DNA of 64,000 bases from Roseomonas alba (lineage in GTDB: Bacteria > Pseudomonadota > Alphaproteobacteria > Acetobacterales > Acetobacteraceae). The number at the start of each line of letters is the position of its first letter. The stretch's first letter is position 1. The notes under the pieces were generated by a model. The model was not told where the DNA came from. It did not search any database and worked only from the letters and a program-made list of their open reading frames with translations. The position numbers and the translations under genes were made by a program. The stretch covers positions 895,855-959,854 of the forward strand of contig NZ_JAHYBZ010000001.1 of the NCBI RefSeq assembly GCF_019430885.1, given 5' to 3'. Shown piece by piece: positions 1 to 8,593 of the stretch.

Positions 1-162
1 AAATCTCTGCGCTCCTGCTCCTGTGTTAATTGCTATAGCGGACGATGTTTTAACTGCGGGTTCTCACTTTCGAGCGATGTGTATGGTTCTTGGTGCGCGC
101 TTTCCTGGTGTTCCAATCCATGGTCTGTTCGTCGCTCGCCGCGTCTTTGCCTCGTAGCTACC
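1..162. other. Non-coding left edge
   Basis: No convincing gene is seen here. The stretch lies downstream of hxsA on the minus strand. It contains no clear terminator hairpin and is less GC-rich than the rest of the window. An hxs gene further left would be outside the window. Confidence 0.5.
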
Positions 163-786
163 TTAGCAACCTACGCCGAGCCCTGCCAGCGTCCCATTGT
201 CCAGAACACCGCTCTGGGGTAGTCGCCGAGATTGTTGGAACCGGCGCAGCGCTGTGCCCATGGCCGGCGACATGATCCCATCCACCGGTCCGTTGTAGAA
301 GCCGCGGGCGCGGAGTTCGACCTGCGCCCGCATGGCGACGATGAGGCCCTCGGTACTTGCGCAACCTGGCACGGCGCCCGGGGTGCCGCGTGACCCCGTC
401 GAGCCGGATGATCCGCTACGCGGGGCCGGTGAAGCGGGTGCCTGTTGGGGCGTGCTCGGTGATGGGGCCACGTAGGAAGGCGGCGGGGTGTAGGTTCGCG
501 GGGCAGAGTAGCCACCGCCGCTGCCCGAGTAGTGACTGGAGTGGCTGCGGTGGCTGGAATGGCTCCGATGGCTGCTATGGGCGGCGAATTGGTCCGGGCC
601 GTCGATGCGGTTCGGGAGTTCCATCACGAAGCCATCGGGGCGCTCTGGATCGCCGGAGCGCATGCCTGCGGGCGCGCCGGCCATGGCGGCCTCATGACCT
701 CCGAGAGGGGCTGCGGCGACGCCGGGTAGCAGCCGGTAGAGCAGCCGTGCCAAGCGGCTCAGGGCGCCTGTCTCGTCATCGTGCAT
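163..786 (-). CDS. hxsA: His-Xaa-Ser repeat protein HxsA with peptidoglycan-binding domain
   Basis: Likely precursor or substrate of the Hxs radical-SAM system. The 207-residue protein carries six H-x-S units in a row (HSS HRS HSS HRS HSS HYS, residues 70-87), then a Gly/Ser/Pro-rich linker. Residues about 145-205 form a peptidoglycan-binding-1-type domain with the pattern LRARGFYNGPVDG and a terminal Cys. No clear signal peptide is seen, although a peptidoglycan-binding domain implies an envelope location. The ATG at 786 overlaps the end of hxsC by 11 bases, so the two are probably translationally coupled. The family assignment rests on the repeat and on the two radical SAM neighbours. What modification is made is not known from the sequence. 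Confidence 0.85.
   Translation of the reverse strand: MHDDETGALSRLARLLYRLLPGVAAAPLGGHEAAMAGAPAGMRSGDPERPDGFVMELPNRIDGPDQFAAHSSHRSHSSHRSHSSHYSGSGGGYSAPRTYTPPPSYVAPSPSTPQQAPASPAPRSGSSGSTGSRGTPGAVPGCASTEGLIVAMRAQVELRARGFYNGPVDGIMSPAMGTALRRFQQSRRLPQSGVLDNGTLAGLGVGC
526..579 (-). repeat. Six tandem H-x-S codon triplets in hxsA
   Basis: This encodes HSSHRSHSSHRSHSSHYS, the defining repeat of the Hxs family and the probable site of modification. The unit is 9 bases, or 18 bases for the HSSHRS double unit. Confidence 0.9.
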
Positions 787-1981
787 GTGCTGGTTCCGGC
801 GTCTCGTTCGTCACCGGCCTGATGTCCGTGCCGCGCCATGAGGCGTCGGCCGACAGGAAGAAGCCGGCGCAGGCATCGCGCACGCTGCAGCCTTCGCATT
901 CGGGCGCGTGGACCTGCTTCCAATCGCTGATGCTCCGCCGGGCGAGCGGCCACATGTCTCGAGGCAGCAGGCAGAGCGGCGTGTTGTAGATCGACACGGC
1001 CATGCCGCGTGTTGCGAGGTGGCGTGCAGCATCGGCGATCGCACGCGCAGCTTCCGCCGGCTCGATCCAGAGGACATCGCGGTTTCGCCGCGCCAGGCCC
1101 ATCGGCTCCAGGCCCATGAGCGCGACGTGCTCCGCGAAGGGCAGGTTCCGCCAGACGAACTCAGCGAAGCCCATGATGCGCGGCACGGTAAGGGCATGGG
1201 CAACGAACCGGACCTCGATGCGATGACCGGCCTCGGCGAGATTGTGGATGCCCTCCAGCGCCTCCTCGAAGCTGCCTGGCGCCTGCACCACCTGATCATG
1301 CCGCGCCGCCGTGTCGGCGTAGATCGGCACCGCCCACGTCGTGCGGCCGCGGCCCGCCGTCACGGCCGTCACCATCCGTCGATCAGCGAAGCGTCGGCCA
1401 TTGGTGAGGATGTGCAGGTGCGTGTCGGGCAAATGCTCGGCCGTGCCGACGAGGATGCGGGTCAGGCCTTCGCCCAGCAGCGTCGGCTCGCCGCCCGTGA
1501 TGCCGAGCACGGGCAGGTTGCGGTCGATAAGCGGCAGCAGTTCCAGCGCCTCGGCGACGCGCCAGGAATCATCCTCATTACGCGGCGGCTGGCTGCACAT
1601 CAGGCACAGGCTGTTGCAGCGCTCGGTGACGAAGAGCGAATTGCTGTCGGCGCCGCGGCGATAGAGCACACCGATCCTGCCGGTGCGGGCGGTCACACCG
1701 ATCACGTCGCCCGCGGCCACAACGTCATTGCGGCGAAGGCCGGCGAAGATCGGCAGGGCAGCACCTGGACCCCGTGAGTCGGCTGTTAGGGCAGCTGCGA
1801 AGCCAAGCGCGTGGAGAGCACCCAGGTCCACGCCGCCGACGGGATCACTGCGGAGGTCGATGGCCACCCGATCGAAAGGCAGCTCGGTGGTGAGCGCGTC
1901 AGCGAGGGGCAGCACCTTCAGCGGGTGCGGTGCGGCGAAGTCGCCGGATAGCGTGCCGAATGTATGCAGGGGCAGGCTCAT
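776..1981 (-). CDS. hxsC: Radical SAM maturase HxsC
   Basis: A 401-residue radical SAM enzyme. The 4Fe-4S motif is CNSLCLMC (C122, C126, C129), followed by GGEPT at 163-167. A second Cys cluster near the C-terminus (CEGCSVRDAC) looks like a shortened SPASM-type auxiliary cluster. The start chosen is the ATG at 1981, because it overlaps the hxsB stop as ATGA. An in-frame start at 2017 would overlap hxsB by 40 bases. In the Hxs system this enzyme is expected to act with HxsB on HxsA. The partner set is known from the family, but the chemistry is not shown by sequence. Confidence 0.85.
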   Translation of the reverse strand: MSLPLHTFGTLSGDFAAPHPLKVLPLADALTTELPFDRVAIDLRSDPVGGVDLGALHALGFAAALTADSRGPGAALPIFAGLRRNDVVAAGDVIGVTARTGRIGVLYRRGADSNSLFVTERCNSLCLMCSQPPRNEDDSWRVAEALELLPLIDRNLPVLGITGGEPTLLGEGLTRILVGTAEHLPDTHLHILTNGRRFADRRMVTAVTAGRGRTTWAVPIYADTAARHDQVVQAPGSFEEALEGIHNLAEAGHRIEVRFVAHALTVPRIMGFAEFVWRNLPFAEHVALMGLEPMGLARRNRDVLWIEPAEAARAIADAARHLATRGMAVSIYNTPLCLLPRDMWPLARRSISDWKQVHAPECEGCSVRDACAGFFLSADASWRGTDIRPVTNETPEPAHAR

Positions 1982-3543
1982 GCTGCCGCCTCGGGCCGGA
2001 GCCGCTGCGTTCCCCATCGCGTCAACAGGGCCTGTTTCTCGAGCGGGCCGTCGAGCAGCAGCCCGAACAGCAGATGGAAGAGGCCGGTGTGCCGCCGGCA
2101 GAAGTCGCTCGGCTGGCGATCGGCGCGCACGTGGCCCTGCGTTGCGTAGTGGTGGACAGGGTCACTCCCGCAATAAGGGAGGAATGCGCAGTCCCGGCAG
2201 CCTGGCAGGTCTTCCGCCACGCCGCCGGTGGCGATGAGCCGCATGGCGTCGGACGCCATCAGGACGGGCAGGGGATCGCGCACGGTGCCCATGCGGAAGG
2301 CGGGATCGCCGGCCGCCGCCAGCATGCGGCCCTCGTCGCTCGCATAGACCCCGCCGTCATAGTCATAGGCCAGGACACCGAGCCCGGCGCCGGCGGGGCT
2401 CCGCAGATCGACATAGCCGGAGTGGAACGGCGTCAGGATGTGGGTCAGCAGGATCGCGGCATAGGCCTCTTCGGCCTCAACGCCCTGCCGGTTCCACCAG
2501 AGAATTCGATCAAGGGCCCGACGATAGAAGGCCTGGAAGGCATCCATGTCGTAGCCGGTGCGGCGTGCGGATCGCAGCGCGAAACCATAGGGGCTCAGCG
2601 GCCGGAGGAAGACGGACGGGAAGCCAGCGCCGATCAGCGCGTCAACGATGCCTTCGGGATGGTGGAGACCGCGCCGCGTGACGGTGGTGATCGCAGCCAC
2701 GTTTGCTGCGCCGATGACGCGGCGGGCAAGGGCCACGCCTTCCATGGTGCGGCGATGCGCATCGGCTCCCGGTAGGGGCCGATTGGCGTTGTGGATGTCC
2801 TCGGGCCCGTCGATCGAGGCCGAGACCTGGAAGCTATGCTCGGCAAGGAACGCCGCGATGTCATCGGTGAGGTGATGAAGCGTGGACGTGATGCTGAAGG
2901 TCACGCGACGGTCGGGTGCGCGTCGGCGGATCGTCTCGACCACCAGCTTGATGATGTCGAAGCCGAGCAGCGGCTCGCCGCCCTGGAACTCCACGGTGAG
3001 CGCCGCGGCGTCGCTCTCCAGGATGCGCTCCACGGCATGGAGCGCCGTCTCGGGGCTCATGTCGAAGCTGTCGGCACCGATTGGACGGCGCGAGACCTGA
3101 CAGTAGAGGCAGCTCTGGTGGCATCGGAGCGTCGGCACCAGGATGTGGAGCGCCGGGCCCTGTTGAACGAAGGCCTTCTTCGTGCGGACTTTGGTCGCCA
3201 ACAGGCGCAGCGCTACCTCGGGCCGGCCAGCGAGCAGCAGGTGACGGGCCACCAGGTCGTCATAGGCTGGGCTGTCGGGAGTGAGGCGCCCGGCGGCGAA
3301 GGTGGCGAAATCAGCGCGGTCGAGCGCCATGAACTCGCCGGCGTCGTTGGTGACCAGCACCTGGGCACCATCGCCAAGCGCGACGACGCGGTGGGGTAGC
3401 GGCGCGCCCTTCTCGACGCGCGGAATGTTGGGCGCGGTGCGACCGAATGCCGCTTCCATGACCGCAGCTCGGAACAAATGCTCGGCGGCACTTCCCGAGA
3501 CATCCAACTCGGCAACGGCATGGTCTCGGGCCACGACATTCAT
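1978..3543 (-). CDS. hxsB: Radical SAM maturase HxsB
   Basis: A 521-residue radical SAM protein. The cluster motif is CHQSCLYC (C141, C145, C148), with GGEPL at 188-192 and a SPASM-like cluster with C449, C452, C458 and C482. Residues about 51-85 (HRVVALGDGAQVLVTNDAGE) match the usual HxsB N-terminal region. The first 50 residues are extra and not recognised. It is the first enzyme gene of hxsBCA and overlaps hxsC by ATGA. The ATG at 3543 is itself overlapped by a nine-codon open frame with a strong ribosome site (see 3540-3580). No hxsD lies upstream. Confidence 0.85.
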   Translation of the reverse strand: MNVVARDHAVAELDVSGSAAEHLFRAAVMEAAFGRTAPNIPRVEKGAPLPHRVVALGDGAQVLVTNDAGEFMALDRADFATFAAGRLTPDSPAYDDLVARHLLLAGRPEVALRLLATKVRTKKAFVQQGPALHILVPTLRCHQSCLYCQVSRRPIGADSFDMSPETALHAVERILESDAAALTVEFQGGEPLLGFDIIKLVVETIRRRAPDRRVTFSITSTLHHLTDDIAAFLAEHSFQVSASIDGPEDIHNANRPLPGADAHRRTMEGVALARRVIGAANVAAITTVTRRGLHHPEGIVDALIGAGFPSVFLRPLSPYGFALRSARRTGYDMDAFQAFYRRALDRILWWNRQGVEAEEAYAAILLTHILTPFHSGYVDLRSPAGAGLGVLAYDYDGGVYASDEGRMLAAAGDPAFRMGTVRDPLPVLMASDAMRLIATGGVAEDLPGCRDCAFLPYCGSDPVHHYATQGHVRADRQPSDFCRRHTGLFHLLFGLLLDGPLEKQALLTRWGTQRLRPEAAA

Positions 3544-3580
3544 TCCGCGGCAGAGCCGAGTTTCACGTCAACCCCTCCCT
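3540..3580 (-). promoter_or_regulatory. Strong ribosome site and possible coupled leader ORF before hxsB
   Basis: On the minus strand AGGGAGGGG (3572-3580) lies five bases before a GTG (3566). The frame VKLGSAAE then stops at a TGA that overlaps the hxsB ATG (ATGA). hxsB has no equally good ribosome site of its own, so translation may start at the leader and re-initiate. The leader could also be chance. Confidence 0.4.
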
Positions 3581-3698
3581 GCCTGAATGCGCGCGATGAT
3601 TGTATTAGATCGCTAAGTAATCATCCTGCCAGAGCGACATGAGACGACGCAAGAAGACATTGGCCGTTCTCTGGCCGCGCGGCCGCTTTCTCCAGCCA

Positions 3699-6600
3699 TC
3701 ATCGGAAATCCCGTGTCGGCGGCATTCGAATGGGCCGCGACTTGTCCGACGGTGCCACCTCGTCGCCGATCCCCATCGAAGACAACGTATCCAATAGGTC
3801 CGACCGGTCGATCAGGCGCCCTGCGATCAGGTGCACAATCGGCACCTCGGCGTGCTGATCCTCTCGCTCCACGCGGCCTTCCACGATCACAAGGCGCGAG
3901 GTCAGCAGTGGGACGCGGTACCGTTCCGACACGCGGGCATAGACCACCACGTTGGCCTGGCCATGCTCGTCCTCGATGGTCACGAAGATCACGCCCTTCG
4001 CCGTCATCGGCTGCTGGCGCATCAGCACCAGCCCGGGCACGCGAACCCGGCGGCCCGATAGCGCCCGCGCCAGGGCGCGGCTGTCGTCGCAGCGCAGGCG
4101 TGCCAGGACAGGCCGCAGCAGTGCCAGCGGATGCCGGCGAAGGGTCAGGCCGGCGCTGACATAGTCCAGCGCGATCGCTTCGCCTTCCTTCATCGCCGGC
4201 AGGGCGGGGTCGGCCTCGGGGATCAAGGGGCGGACCTCCGGGTGGTCGGCCTGCACCGCCTCGCGGAACAGCGGCAACCCAGCAGCAAGCCCGGGGTCCA
4301 CGGCATGAGAAGCCCAGGCGGCCTCGCGCCGGCCCAGGTCGAGCCCGGCGAAAGCGTCAGCACCGGCCAGCGCCTCGATGGCCCGCCGGGGCAGGCCGGC
4401 ACGTAGCGCCAGTTCCCCCACTGATCCGAACGGCGCGCCGTTGCGGGCTGCGCGCGCCTTCACCAGTGCCCGGCCGGCCTCCTCCTGCATGCCGGAGACC
4501 ATGCGCAGGCCCAGCCGCAGCGCGTGGCGGTCGGCGCTGGCCGCGTCTGGCTCGAGGGAGCAATCCCAATCGCTGTCGTTCACGCTGATCGGGCGCACCG
4601 CGACCCCGTGCTCCCGCGCATCCCGGACGATCTGGGCCGGCGCGTAGAAGCCCATGGGCTGGCTGTTGAGCAGCGCGCAGGCGAAGACCGCGGGGTGGTG
4701 GCATTTCAGCCAGGACGACGCATAGACGAGATGCGCGAAGCTGGCGGCGTGGCTCTCCGGGAAGCCATAGCTGCCGAAGCCCTCGATCTGCTTGAAGACC
4801 CGCTCCGCCATCTCCAGCGAGTAGCCCCGCCGGACCATCCCGCTGACCAGGCGGTCGCGATAGGCGCCGACGCCCTGGGTGTATTTGAAGGTCGCCATGG
4901 CGCGCCGCAGCGCATCGGCCTCTTCAGGCGTGAAGCGCGCGGCGACGATGGCCAGCCGCATCGCCTGTTCCTGGAACAGCGGCACGCCGAGCGTGCGCCC
5001 CAACACCTGGCGTAGTTCGTCCGGTGGGCCGTGCTCGGGGGAGGGACCCGGATACTCCGGTTCCTCGAGGCCCCACCGCCGGCGGATGTAGGGATGGACC
5101 ATGTCGCCCTGAATCGGCCCCGGCCGCACGATCGCCACCTGCACCACCAGGTCGTAGAACTCGCGGGGCCGCAGCCGCGGCAGCATCGCCATCTGCGCCC
5201 GGCTCTCGACCTGGAACACGCCGAGGGAATCCGCGCGCCGGAGCATGGCGTAGGTCTCAGGGTCATCCCGTGGCACGCTGGCGAGATCGAGCGCCACATG
5301 CCGGTGCTGGCGCAGCAGGTCGAAGCCGCGCCGCAGGCAGGACAGCATGCCGAGGCCGAGCACATCGACCTTCAGGATGCCCAGCGCTTCCACATCATCC
5401 TTGTCCCATTCCAGCACGGTGCGGCCCGGCATCGCGGCATTCGAGACCACGGCAAGCTCCACCAGCGGCCCGCGCGTGATGACGAAGCCGCCCACATGGG
5501 TGGCGAGGTGACGGGGGAAGTTCTGAATCTCGTCCGCGAGGTCCACCGTCATGGCGAGCCGGGAGTCGGTGGTGTCGAGGCCGCTGGCCTGCGCGATGTC
5601 ACCGAAGCTGCGATCCGAGCCGGGGCCCCAGGCTGCCTTCGCGAGCTTGCCGGTCACGTCCTCTGACAGGCCCATTGCCTTGCCCACTTCCCGGATCGCG
5701 CTCCGGGCGCGATAGCGGATGACGGTGGCGACGATGGCGGCGCGGTCGCGGCCATAGCGGTCGTAGATGTGCTGGATCACCTCCTCCCGCCGCTCGTGCT
5801 CGAAGTCCACGTCGATGTCGGGCGGTTCGTCGCGAGAGGCGGAGACGAAACGCTCGAAGAGCAGGTCATGCTTCGCCGGGTCGACGGCGGTGATACCGAG
5901 CACATAGCAGACGGCGGAATTGGCGGCGCTGCCGCGCCCCTGACAGAGGATGCCCTTCGACCGCGCGAAGCGGACGATCTCATGCACGGTGAGGAAGTAG
6001 GGCGCGTATCCAAGCTGCTCGACCAGCGCGAGCTCGTGGTCCAGGCGGGCGCTGATGTCCCCCGCCACCCCCTGCGGCCAGCGTTCCGCCACCGCCTCCG
6101 CGACCCGGGCAACCAACGTCTCCTGCGCGGTGCGGCCCGGCTCCAGCACCTCCTCCGGGTATTCGTAGCGAAGCTGGTCCAAGCTGAAGCCGCGCGTGGC
6201 ATCGAGGATCTTCAGGGAGGCCGTCAGGGCGTCAGGATGGCGTTCGAACAGGGCCGCCACCTCGGCGGGCGACTTCAGCCGGCGTTCGGCGTTGGGGGCT
6301 GCCGCGAAGCCGATCTGATCGACCGATGTGCGCAGGCGGATCGCGGTCAGCACGTCCGCCAGGCGACGCCGCTCGGCGGCATGGTATCGCGGTGCGGTGG
6401 TGGCCAGCAGGGGCACGCCGGCCGCTGCGGCTCGATCGAGGCGCCGCCGGTCGCCGCCATCCATGACGCACGGCACCGCGCAATGCAGCGGCAGAGGAAG
6501 ACGATGGTCCAGCGCCTCCGCGTCCGCGCGGAGACGAGCCCCGAAGTCTGCCGAGACGACAGAAGGCGCGACCAGCGCGACCGCTGACCCTTCGGCGGCG

Positions 6601-6950
6601 CCCAGCAGGTCGGCCCGGCTGATCCGGCACTCACCCTTTGGTGCCAGGGTGCGGCCCCGGGACAGCAGGGCGGTCAGCCGGCCGTAGGAGGCACGGTCGG
6701 TGGGCCAGACCAGGTATTCGCCCCCATCGTCTACCAGGACCCGCGCACCGACCGCGAAGGACAGGCCGAGCTCCTTGGCGGAGACGTGGGCCTGCACCAC
6801 GCCGGCAAGCGTGTTGGTGTCGCAGATGCCGAGGCCGGCCTGGCCGAGCGCGGCTGCCTGCGCTGCCATCTCCGAAGGGTGGGAGGCACCGTCCAGCAGG
6901 CTGAAGTTGCTCTTGGCGCACAGCTCGGCGAAGGCGGGGCCGGCCGTCAC
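3699..6950 (-). CDS. dnaE2: Error-prone DNA polymerase DnaE2 (ImuC)
   Basis: C-family polymerase alpha subunit for translesion synthesis and SOS mutagenesis. From the GTG at 6950 the protein has 1083 residues. An N-terminal PHP-type domain (SNFSLLDGASHP) is followed by the polymerase core with PDIDVDF at about 377-383 holding the catalytic aspartates. A C-terminal OB-fold region (GVIFVTIEDEHGQANVVV) follows. The longer open frame to 7067 adds an Arg-rich stretch and overlaps the upstream gene, so GTG 6950 is preferred. It sits 8 bases after a small gene that starts just behind a perfect LexA box. imuA and imuB, the usual partners, are not in the window. Confidence 0.92.
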   Translation of the reverse strand: MTAGPAFAELCAKSNFSLLDGASHPSEMAAQAAALGQAGLGICDTNTLAGVVQAHVSAKELGLSFAVGARVLVDDGGEYLVWPTDRASYGRLTALLSRGRTLAPKGECRISRADLLGAAEGSAVALVAPSVVSADFGARLRADAEALDHRLPLPLHCAVPCVMDGGDRRRLDRAAAAGVPLLATTAPRYHAAERRRLADVLTAIRLRTSVDQIGFAAAPNAERRLKSPAEVAALFERHPDALTASLKILDATRGFSLDQLRYEYPEEVLEPGRTAQETLVARVAEAVAERWPQGVAGDISARLDHELALVEQLGYAPYFLTVHEIVRFARSKGILCQGRGSAANSAVCYVLGITAVDPAKHDLLFERFVSASRDEPPDIDVDFEHERREEVIQHIYDRYGRDRAAIVATVIRYRARSAIREVGKAMGLSEDVTGKLAKAAWGPGSDRSFGDIAQASGLDTTDSRLAMTVDLADEIQNFPRHLATHVGGFVITRGPLVELAVVSNAAMPGRTVLEWDKDDVEALGILKVDVLGLGMLSCLRRGFDLLRQHRHVALDLASVPRDDPETYAMLRRADSLGVFQVESRAQMAMLPRLRPREFYDLVVQVAIVRPGPIQGDMVHPYIRRRWGLEEPEYPGPSPEHGPPDELRQVLGRTLGVPLFQEQAMRLAIVAARFTPEEADALRRAMATFKYTQGVGAYRDRLVSGMVRRGYSLEMAERVFKQIEGFGSYGFPESHAASFAHLVYASSWLKCHHPAVFACALLNSQPMGFYAPAQIVRDAREHGVAVRPISVNDSDWDCSLEPDAASADRHALRLGLRMVSGMQEEAGRALVKARAARNGAPFGSVGELALRAGLPRRAIEALAGADAFAGLDLGRREAAWASHAVDPGLAAGLPLFREAVQADHPEVRPLIPEADPALPAMKEGEAIALDYVSAGLTLRRHPLALLRPVLARLRCDDSRALARALSGRRVRVPGLVLMRQQPMTAKGVIFVTIEDEHGQANVVVYARVSERYRVPLLTSRLVIVEGRVEREDQHAEVPIVHLIAGRLIDRSDLLDTLSSMGIGDEVAPSDKSRPIRMPPTRDFR

Positions 6951-6958
6951 GGAAGGGG

Positions 6959-7204
6959 CTATCCGGCGCTGTGCGGGGCGCCGGTGCGGCGCTTGAGAAC
7001 GACGAAACCGGCCCGTTCTAGGTGCTCTACGAGCCGCTCGGCGGCGATGGCCGCCGCGAATTCCCAACCGCCCGATCGTGGCCGGCCGCGCTCATCAAAG
7101 CGCAGGGCATAGGCCAGGGATTCCGCGACCTCACCGGGGCTGGCCGGGGCGAGGGAAGCGGTCGCTGCGGGGATCGGTGGGATGGCGAGGGGATCGGCGG
7201 ACAT
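6959..7204 (-). CDS. Unknown small protein preceding dnaE2
   Basis: An 81-residue protein with a Pro/Ala-rich N-terminus and then PGEVAESLAYALRFDERGR and an acid/Leu-rich helix ending AGFVVLKRRTGAPHSAG. The start (ATG 7204) leaves the LexA box 25 bases upstream. The open frame runs on to 7351, but that would place the box inside the gene. The position between the LexA box and dnaE2 makes it SOS-regulated and probably co-expressed with the polymerase. No function is recognised. Confidence 0.7.
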   Translation of the reverse strand: MSADPLAIPPIPAATASLAPASPGEVAESLAYALRFDERGRPRSGGWEFAAAIAAERLVEHLERAGFVVLKRRTGAPHSAG

Positions 7205-7228
7205 GGCCGGACGATGCCGCACGCTTGA

Positions 7229-7243
7229 GAACGAATCAAGAAC
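7229..7243. promoter_or_regulatory. LexA (SOS) box, alphaproteobacterial type
   Basis: The sequence GAAC-GAATCAA-GAAC is an exact match to the alphaproteobacterial LexA consensus GTTC-N7-GTTC, read on the minus strand. It lies 25 bases upstream of the gene before dnaE2 and 52 bases upstream of the divergent plus-strand gene at 7295, so it could control both. Confidence 0.88.
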
Positions 7244-7294
7244 ACGATAAGGTCGGTCCGCGACCGAACCTCTTCCCCCCCAAAGGAGGAACGA

Positions 7295-7723
7295 ATGCTC
7301 GAGGCACAGGCCGATCGCAGGAGGCACTACGAGGCCTATCGGCGCATCCACGCGGAGTCACGGGTGAGGGTGCTGATCGACGGTGCGTCACCGGACCAGG
7401 TCGCGTGCGCCGAGCAGGCGTTGCGGGACCTCTTTGCGAGGCGCGGCGTGAGCGCCCTTCAGGCAGCGGAGGGCGCCTTTGCGATCGAGGGTTGGGACAT
7501 CAGCGACTTTGCCGAGGAGGCGGAGCCGAGCGCTGGAGAGACGGACGCCGCCATGGCTTGGTTAGATGCGCCAGGCGTAGCCTATGAGGCGGCCACGGGT
7601 GCGCCGTATCCCGGCCACGGCGTGCAGCTCGAACTTCAGTTCGCCGAGGCCGAATACCAAGCCGTTTGTGATGCGCTGGTGCCGGACGCCGAGGCGGGCG
7701 TCGAAGACGAATCGCGGGGCTGA
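7295..7723 (+). CDS. Unknown protein divergent from the dnaE2 unit
   Basis: A 142-residue acidic soluble protein with no signal or membrane segment. The start is clear: AAAGGAGG lies a few bases before ATG 7295. The protein begins with a basic helix (QADRRRHYEAYRRIH) and ends in an acidic tail. It shares the intergenic LexA box with the dnaE2 unit and is followed convergently by another DNA-damage gene (SRAP), so a damage-related role is possible but only inferred. No family is recognised. Confidence 0.7.
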   Translation: MLEAQADRRRHYEAYRRIHAESRVRVLIDGASPDQVACAEQALRDLFARRGVSALQAAEGAFAIEGWDISDFAEEAEPSAGETDAAMAWLDAPGVAYEAATGAPYPGHGVQLELQFAEAEYQAVCDALVPDAEAGVEDESRG

Positions 7724-7735
7724 CACCCGTCAGGA

Positions 7736-8455
7736 TCACTCGGCCGGGTCGCGCTTCGCGCCGCGCGCCACGATCTTCAGCGACCCGTCAGGCAGCGGGC
7801 GCTGCAGGGCGTTCGCGACCTCCCAAGGCTCGGTCATCCAGGTTTCGAGTTGCTCCGGTCCGGTCAGGATGACCGGCATAGCCTTCGGGTGGATCGCGGC
7901 GACTTCGGCATTCGGCTCGGTGGTCAGGAAGCCGAACAGGTCGATGGTCTCCAGCCCGGTCCGGACCTTCCGCACGCTGGTCCACTGCGGCACCCAGATG
8001 CCGGCGAAGAAGGTGAGGGGCCGGCTTTCGTCCCGCGCGAACCAGACATCGCCGCCGGCGTCGCGGTTGAATTCGCTGAAGGACGTGAACGGAACGACGC
8101 AACGGTTCTCGACGCCGAGCCAGCGCTTCCAGTGTGAGGAGACCGTGTTGCGGATGTTGGTGGTGCCGCTGTCGGGCTCCATGCGGAGAAGCTCGTCGAA
8201 GTCCACCTCCTTGCCCTTGGCGCGGAGCTTGTCGGCACGTTTGGTCGCGGCGTCGAGCAGCGCCTTCTTCGAGCTCGGCATGCCCCACCGAACGAGTGCA
8301 AGTTCCCGCCCCTCGGCCGTGTTGCGGACGATCGGCGCTGCGTAGTCGGGGAAGACCCCGGGCAAGGGCTGGAGATTGCCGGTGGTGTCCCGGAACGTCA
8401 TGGCAAGCTGGCGGATCGCCTGCTGGTTCGAGACGATGCTGTAGAGGTTGCACAT
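7736..8455 (-). CDS. SRAP domain protein (HMCES/YedK family)
   Basis: A 239-residue SOS-response-associated peptidase family protein, which forms a DNA-protein crosslink with abasic sites in single-stranded DNA. The catalytic Cys is residue 2 after Met removal. Other family positions are visible: N100/R102 (TNIRNT), E127 (SFSEF) and H189 in HPKAMPVIL. The length is typical. It ends 12 bases from the plus-strand gene at 7723, tail to tail. With dnaE2, radC and a nuclease nearby it forms a DNA-damage cluster. Confidence 0.93.
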   Translation of the reverse strand: MCNLYSIVSNQQAIRQLAMTFRDTTGNLQPLPGVFPDYAAPIVRNTAEGRELALVRWGMPSSKKALLDAATKRADKLRAKGKEVDFDELLRMEPDSGTTNIRNTVSSHWKRWLGVENRCVVPFTSFSEFNRDAGGDVWFARDESRPLTFFAGIWVPQWTSVRKVRTGLETIDLFGFLTTEPNAEVAAIHPKAMPVILTGPEQLETWMTEPWEVANALQRPLPDGSLKIVARGAKRDPAE

Positions 8456-8593
8456 ACAGGGATCGTATCGGGCCGGGGACCGCGCCGCGACCGCTTCTTC
8501 ACCCCTGGGCGAACAGCCCCAAGGGCGATCCTAGACAGGTCAACGAAACCATAAGTAGAATTTCTGGGAGATTAAAGGCACCAGGGGTTAGGC

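Noticed and set aside
526..579. CRISPR-like short tandem repeat
   Set aside because: The repeat unit is 9 or 18 bases with no spacers and encodes the H-x-S motif of HxsA.
3544..3698. Possible hxsD between dnaE2 and hxsB
   Set aside because: Only 155 bases are available and no frame of suitable length exists. The gap holds the hxs promoter region and leader.
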